DNA of 8,835 nucleotides from Clostridiales bacterium (GTDB lineage: Bacteria > Bacillota > Clostridia > Christensenellales > CAG-138). A program made the translations under genes and the position numbers. The notes under the pieces were generated by a model. The model did not search any database and had not been told where the DNA came from. It saw only the letters and a program-made list of their open reading frames with translations. Where the stretch lies: contig DNFZ01000072.1 in assembly GCA_003486785.1 (NCBI GenBank), positions 4,710 through 13,544 on the forward strand, read 5' to 3'. Of the stretch, positions 6,976 through 8,835 are shown one piece after another (the first letter of the stretch is position 1; each line of letters starts with the position of its first letter).

Positions 6976-7098
6976 ATGCCATTTTTTTTGACTGAACGGA
7001 AAGAAAAGCGCCTCTCGCGGCGCGCCGAAAGCGTAGGGCGCCTCAGCGTTGCATCCTACGGGAAGGAGAGCAGGACGGGAGGCGTGCCATGGCGCTGA
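6976..7098 (+). CDS. Possible 40-codon small ORF or leader overlapping the endolysin start
   Basis: ATG 6976 has GAGGAG (6966-6971) four bases upstream and opens a 40-residue frame (MPFFLTERKEKRLSRRAESV...). It ends in TGA at 7096-7098, ten bases inside the endolysin gene. The product would be short, basic and rich in Arg/Ser, with no domain I recognise. The SD and the overlap would allow translational coupling to the endolysin, but the endolysin also has its own strong SD. The spacing is a little tight and the composition may simply be chance, so this could be non-coding leader. Confidence 0.3.
   Translation: MPFFLTERKEKRLSRRAESVGRLSVASYGKESRTGGVPWR
7032..7060 (+). promoter_or_regulatory. 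Inverted repeat in the endolysin leader
   Basis: CGTAGG (7032-7037) and CCTACG (7055-7060) are inverted copies 17 nt apart, ending 16 nt before the endolysin SD (7077-7082). No T-run follows, so it is not a terminator. It might be an operator or an mRNA hairpin tuning expression of a lytic gene, or it might be chance. Confidence 0.2.
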
Positions 7099-7973
7099 CG
7101 CGAACGCTGCGATTTGGCAGCACGGGCGCGGATGTGATGCGCATAAAGCAGCGCCTCCTTGCTTTGGGCTTTTATGCGCCGCACATCAAGGAGCTGAGAA
7201 CCGAAACGTTTGGAAGGGACACGCAGCAAGCCGTCAAGGCGTATCAGGAGCTGCAGGCGCTAGTTGCGGACGGCATCGTCGGCCCGCTGACCTATGCCGC
7301 GTTATTTCCCGAGGAAGTGAATGCGCAGGCCGTTGCGGCGATAGACGGCATTCCCGCGCAGATCGGCGCTGCTGCGACGGAGGCGCTCGGCAATGCGCTG
7401 GTGGAAGCAAACAGCGTGCGCCGCGCGATTGTGTTGGACGCGCTGCAATTTGCCTTCGACACGGCAATCCCGCGTGAGTACCCGCTGAGCCTATATATCC
7501 GAGGGGGAAATCTCTACAATACAAATCTTCTGCCAAATGTGATTACGCTCGCGCGCATCGCAAGCGGAGCGAAACGGCAACCGGAGTTTTACGACGACGG
7601 ACGGCGGGAGATGATGGAACGCGCGGTGCTGCAAAACCCCGGCATCACCGGTTCAGATTGCTCAGGCGGCGTCGTTGGCTTGCTTCGGCACGCGGGCGTT
7701 GTTAAGCCGGGGTTCGACCTTTCGGCGGATGGGTTTGCAAACAGCAATTCTGTCCGGCAAATCGCGTCCGGCGACCTGATGCCTGCGGATCTGCTTCATA
7801 AAAGCGGGCACATCGGGTTGTGTGTAGGCGGCGGTTACGCGGTAGAGTGGATGGGCGGGGCCTATGGCTGCCAGCTCACGCGTATTGCAAGGCGGCGCGG
7901 TTGGAATTTCGTCAAGCGCAAAGAGGATGCATTCGGTTCATGGACATCCTTCTTGCGGCCAAACTGGTATTAG
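7089..7973 (+). CDS. Phage-type endolysin: peptidoglycan-binding domain plus NlpC/P60 peptidase
   Basis: A 294-residue cell-wall hydrolase starting at ATG 7089, with GGGAGG (7077-7082) six bases upstream. Residues about 6-75 are a PG_binding_1 domain (LRFGSTGADVMRIKQRLLALGFY; TFGRDTQQAVKAYQ; ADGIVGPLTYAAL). The C-terminal half, from about 120, is an NlpC/P60-type cysteine peptidase, which cuts peptide bonds in the stem peptide of peptidoglycan. The catalytic cysteine is C191 in GSDCSGG and the histidine is H241 in SGHIGLCVG. E253 in AVEWMGG sits where similar phage enzymes often have a VEARG-type motif. There is no signal peptide, as expected of an endolysin released through a holin, and unlike secreted host NlpC/P60 enzymes. 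The wall-binding domain is at the N-terminus and the catalytic one at the C-terminus. The TAG stop overlaps the SD of the next gene, so the two are tightly coupled; they are also in the same frame. Confidence 0.87.
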   Translation: MALTRTLRFGSTGADVMRIKQRLLALGFYAPHIKELRTETFGRDTQQAVKAYQELQALVADGIVGPLTYAALFPEEVNAQAVAAIDGIPAQIGAAATEALGNALVEANSVRRAIVLDALQFAFDTAIPREYPLSLYIRGGNLYNTNLLPNVITLARIASGAKRQPEFYDDGRREMMERAVLQNPGITGSDCSGGVVGLLRHAGVVKPGFDLSADGFANSNSVRQIASGDLMPADLLHKSGHIGLCVGGGYAVEWMGGAYGCQLTRIARRRGWNFVKRKEDAFGSWTSFLRPNWY

Positions 7974-7985
7974 GAGGGAAGACGC

Positions 7986-8243
7986 ATGCAGCAATGGGAT
8001 GTTGTGGGCGTAATCGCTGTGCTGCTCGCGCTGATTACGACCGTTGCGGCGCCGATTGTGAAGCTCACGCAGGCGATTGCAAAACTGACCGCGACCATGG
8101 AGCACATGGAGAAAAACGTAGACTGCCTGGCCGCGAACAATCGCAGCGCGCATGAGCGCATCTGGGCGCGCGCAAACGAGCAAACAGCACAGCTTAACGA
8201 TCATGAAACACGAATCCGCATGATGGAAGAGTTTGACTCATAA
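7986..8243 (+). CDS. Small membrane-anchored coiled-coil protein of the lysis cassette
   Basis: An 85-residue protein. GGAGGG (7973-7978) overlaps the upstream TAG and lies seven bases before ATG 7986. Residues about 7-27 (VGVIAVLLALITTVAAPIV) form one membrane helix near the N-terminus. The rest is a polar helix with heptad-like spacing (IVKLTQAIAKLTATMEHMEK; AQLNDHETRIRMMEEF), likely a coiled coil. The family resembles hypothetical proteins next to phage lysis genes in Clostridia. Its topology (helix first, coiled coil last) is the reverse of XhlA, the PBSX lysis protein, which has its helix at the C-terminus. The position between endolysin and holin suggests a holin partner or lysis regulator, which is inference. 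The last 54 bases belong to a 61-bp tandem repeat that continues after the stop. Confidence 0.75.
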   Translation: MQQWDVVGVIAVLLALITTVAAPIVKLTQAIAKLTATMEHMEKNVDCLAANNRSAHERIWARANEQTAQLNDHETRIRMMEEFDS

Positions 8244-8303
8244 AACAGCACTGCTCAACGATCATGAAACGCGAATCCGCATGATGGAAGAATTTGACTC
8301 ATA
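8182..8303 (+). repeat. 61-bp tandem duplication of the 3' end of the coiled-coil gene
   Basis: Unit 1 (8182-8242) and unit 2 (8243-8303) are 61 bp each and differ at four positions (8191 a/t, 8195 t/c, 8210 a/g, 8231 g/a). Unit 1 covers the end of the 85-residue gene up to its TAA. Unit 2 is shifted by one base in frame and, read from 8242, again gives LNDHETRIRMMEEFDS and a TAA at 8302-8304. It has no start codon or SD of its own and fills the gap before the holin SD at 8306-8312. Three of the four differences are synonymous when read as the peptide; the fourth is Gln/Leu. Confidence 0.93.
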
Positions 8304-8321
8304 AAAGAGGAGAAGATTGAA

Positions 8322-8723
8322 ATGGAACTTTTATTCAACTATGGTTTGCAGGTTGCATCGACACTGCTCATCACGCTCATTGGCGTGCTGGGAACATATT
8401 TAACACTGCAACTAGGACAAAACGCGAAGTTAAAGAACATCAACGACGCGCAGAAGGAGCTCATCCGCGTGGCGAAGATCACGGTGGACGAGCTGCAGCA
8501 AACGGTAGTGTCCGATCTGAAAGCCGCGCATGAGGATGGAAAGCTCTCCGCGCAGGAGATCGCGCAGCTGCGCGAAAAGCTGCTCGACAAGACGGCTGAG
8601 AAGCTCTCCGCGTCCGCCTATGCGCTGCTTGCGGCAGCCGCGGTGGATGTGGAGGCGCTCATTCTCGGCGCTGGCGAGAGCTGGATAGAGCGAATCAAGC
8701 AGCAAGCCGCACTTGCGGAATAA
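8322..8723 (+). CDS. Phage holin, LLH family
   Basis: A 133-residue protein starting at ATG 8322, with AGAGGAG (8306-8312) nine bases upstream. Residues about 10-31 (VASTLLITLIGVLGTYLTL) form a single N-terminal membrane helix. The remainder is a long, charged helical region (AKITVDELQQTV; SDLKAAHEDGKLSAQEIAQL; AEKLSASAYALLAAAAVDVEAL). One N-terminal helix followed by a helical tail with a D-G-K-L-S/T turn is the layout of LLH-type holins (named after Lactobacillus phage LL-H). Such proteins assemble lesions in the cytoplasmic membrane that let the endolysin reach the wall. The size fits the family. It is the last gene of the cassette, ten bases before a strong terminator. The functional call rests on family resemblance and context. 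Confidence 0.8.
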   Translation: MELLFNYGLQVASTLLITLIGVLGTYLTLQLGQNAKLKNINDAQKELIRVAKITVDELQQTVVSDLKAAHEDGKLSAQEIAQLREKLLDKTAEKLSASAYALLAAAAVDVEALILGAGESWIERIKQQAALAE

Positions 8724-8733
8724 CGCAATCGTC

Positions 8734-8769
8734 AAAAGCATGCCGTCCGGAGTCGGGCGGCATGCTTTT
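8734..8769 (+). terminator. Very strong intrinsic terminator closing the lysis cassette
   Basis: The stem AAAAGCATGCCGTCCG (8734-8749) pairs with CGGGCGGCATGCTTTT (8754-8769) over 16 bp, with a single T-G pair and a GAGT loop. The T-run is only four bases but sits on a very stable stem. The A-run on the left side may let it work in both directions. The remaining bases to 8835 hold no supported feature. Confidence 0.9.
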
Positions 8770-8835
8770 ATGTTGGCTTTGTTTAAAAAGCAACTGATAT
8801 TCAAGACGGAAGTTTTTTTCACTCAGGTTTGCGCT

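Larger units (their letters stand above)
7089..8723 (+). mobile_element. Phage-derived lysis cassette (endolysin, coiled-coil membrane protein, LLH holin)
   Basis: Three adjacent genes encode a peptidoglycan hydrolase, a small membrane-anchored protein and a holin, each with its own SD. They are bounded by a promoter-like stretch upstream and a strong terminator downstream. This content is what phages use to end infection. In view, however, the left side is purely cellular genes, and no structural, packaging, integrase or repressor gene appears. Either a prophage continues past the right edge or the cassette has been kept on its own by the host. Confidence 0.55.

Noticed and set aside
7049..7477. 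A 142-codon plus-strand frame overlapping the endolysin
   Set aside because: It overlaps the PG-binding domain in another frame and gives a Cys/Arg/Ala-rich product of the kind seen in shadow frames.
8770..8835. An ATG followed by an open frame to the window end
   Set aside because: It begins directly after the terminator T-run with no SD, and only 22 codons are visible, so it cannot be supported.
1..8835. tRNA, rRNA, CRISPR array, insertion sequence ends, phage attachment sites
   Set aside because: I looked for cloverleaf arms, regular spaced repeats, terminal inverted repeats with target duplications, and direct repeats flanking the lysis cassette, and saw none that were convincing by eye.

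Overview
The window looks like chromosome of a Gram-positive, Clostridia-type member of the Bacillota with a moderately high G+C content. The support is purine-rich Shine-Dalgarno (SD) sequences before almost every gene, sigma-A-like promoters, compact intrinsic terminators with U-tracts, and protein families typical of gut and anaerobic Firmicutes. All genes I can support are on the plus strand.

Layout. (1) Positions 2-586: 3' end of a cation diffusion facilitator (CDF) metal transporter. (2) 660-2435: an intracellular glycoside hydrolase of family GH2 with both catalytic glutamates. (3) 2557-3732: a PlsC-type acyltransferase with a zinc ribbon and a C-terminal extra domain, cut by one in-frame TAG at 3406-3408; the frame continues undamaged for 107 codons after it. 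A terminator follows at 3810-3837. (4) 3988-5745: a Na+/phosphate cotransporter-family protein with a PhoU-like tail, with its own promoter and a strong terminator at 5802-5852. (5) 5914-6858: an unusual fusion of a YbaK/EbsC-type aminoacyl-tRNA deacylase domain with a GNAT acetyltransferase. (6) 7089-8723: a compact phage-type lysis cassette of a peptidoglycan-binding NlpC/P60 endolysin, a small membrane-anchored coiled-coil protein and an LLH-type holin. An AT-rich promoter-like stretch precedes it and a very strong terminator (8734-8769) closes it.

Genes 1-5 are ordinary cellular functions (metal efflux, glycan breakdown, lipid synthesis, phosphate uptake, translation quality control), mostly as separate transcription units. 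The lysis cassette sits directly beside them with no capsid, tail, portal or integrase gene in view. It may be the edge of a prophage continuing to the right, or a domesticated holin/endolysin unit used for controlled lysis or protein release.

The points most worth a second look are the lone lysis cassette, a 61-bp tandem duplication at the 3' end of its middle gene whose second copy is still readable as the same peptide in another frame, the YbaK-GNAT fusion, and the amber codon inside the acyltransferase. No rRNA, tRNA, CRISPR array, insertion sequence or riboswitch was recognised. The longest non-coding stretches (3733-3987 and 6859-7088) hold the terminators, promoters and small ORF listed here, and nothing else that I can see.
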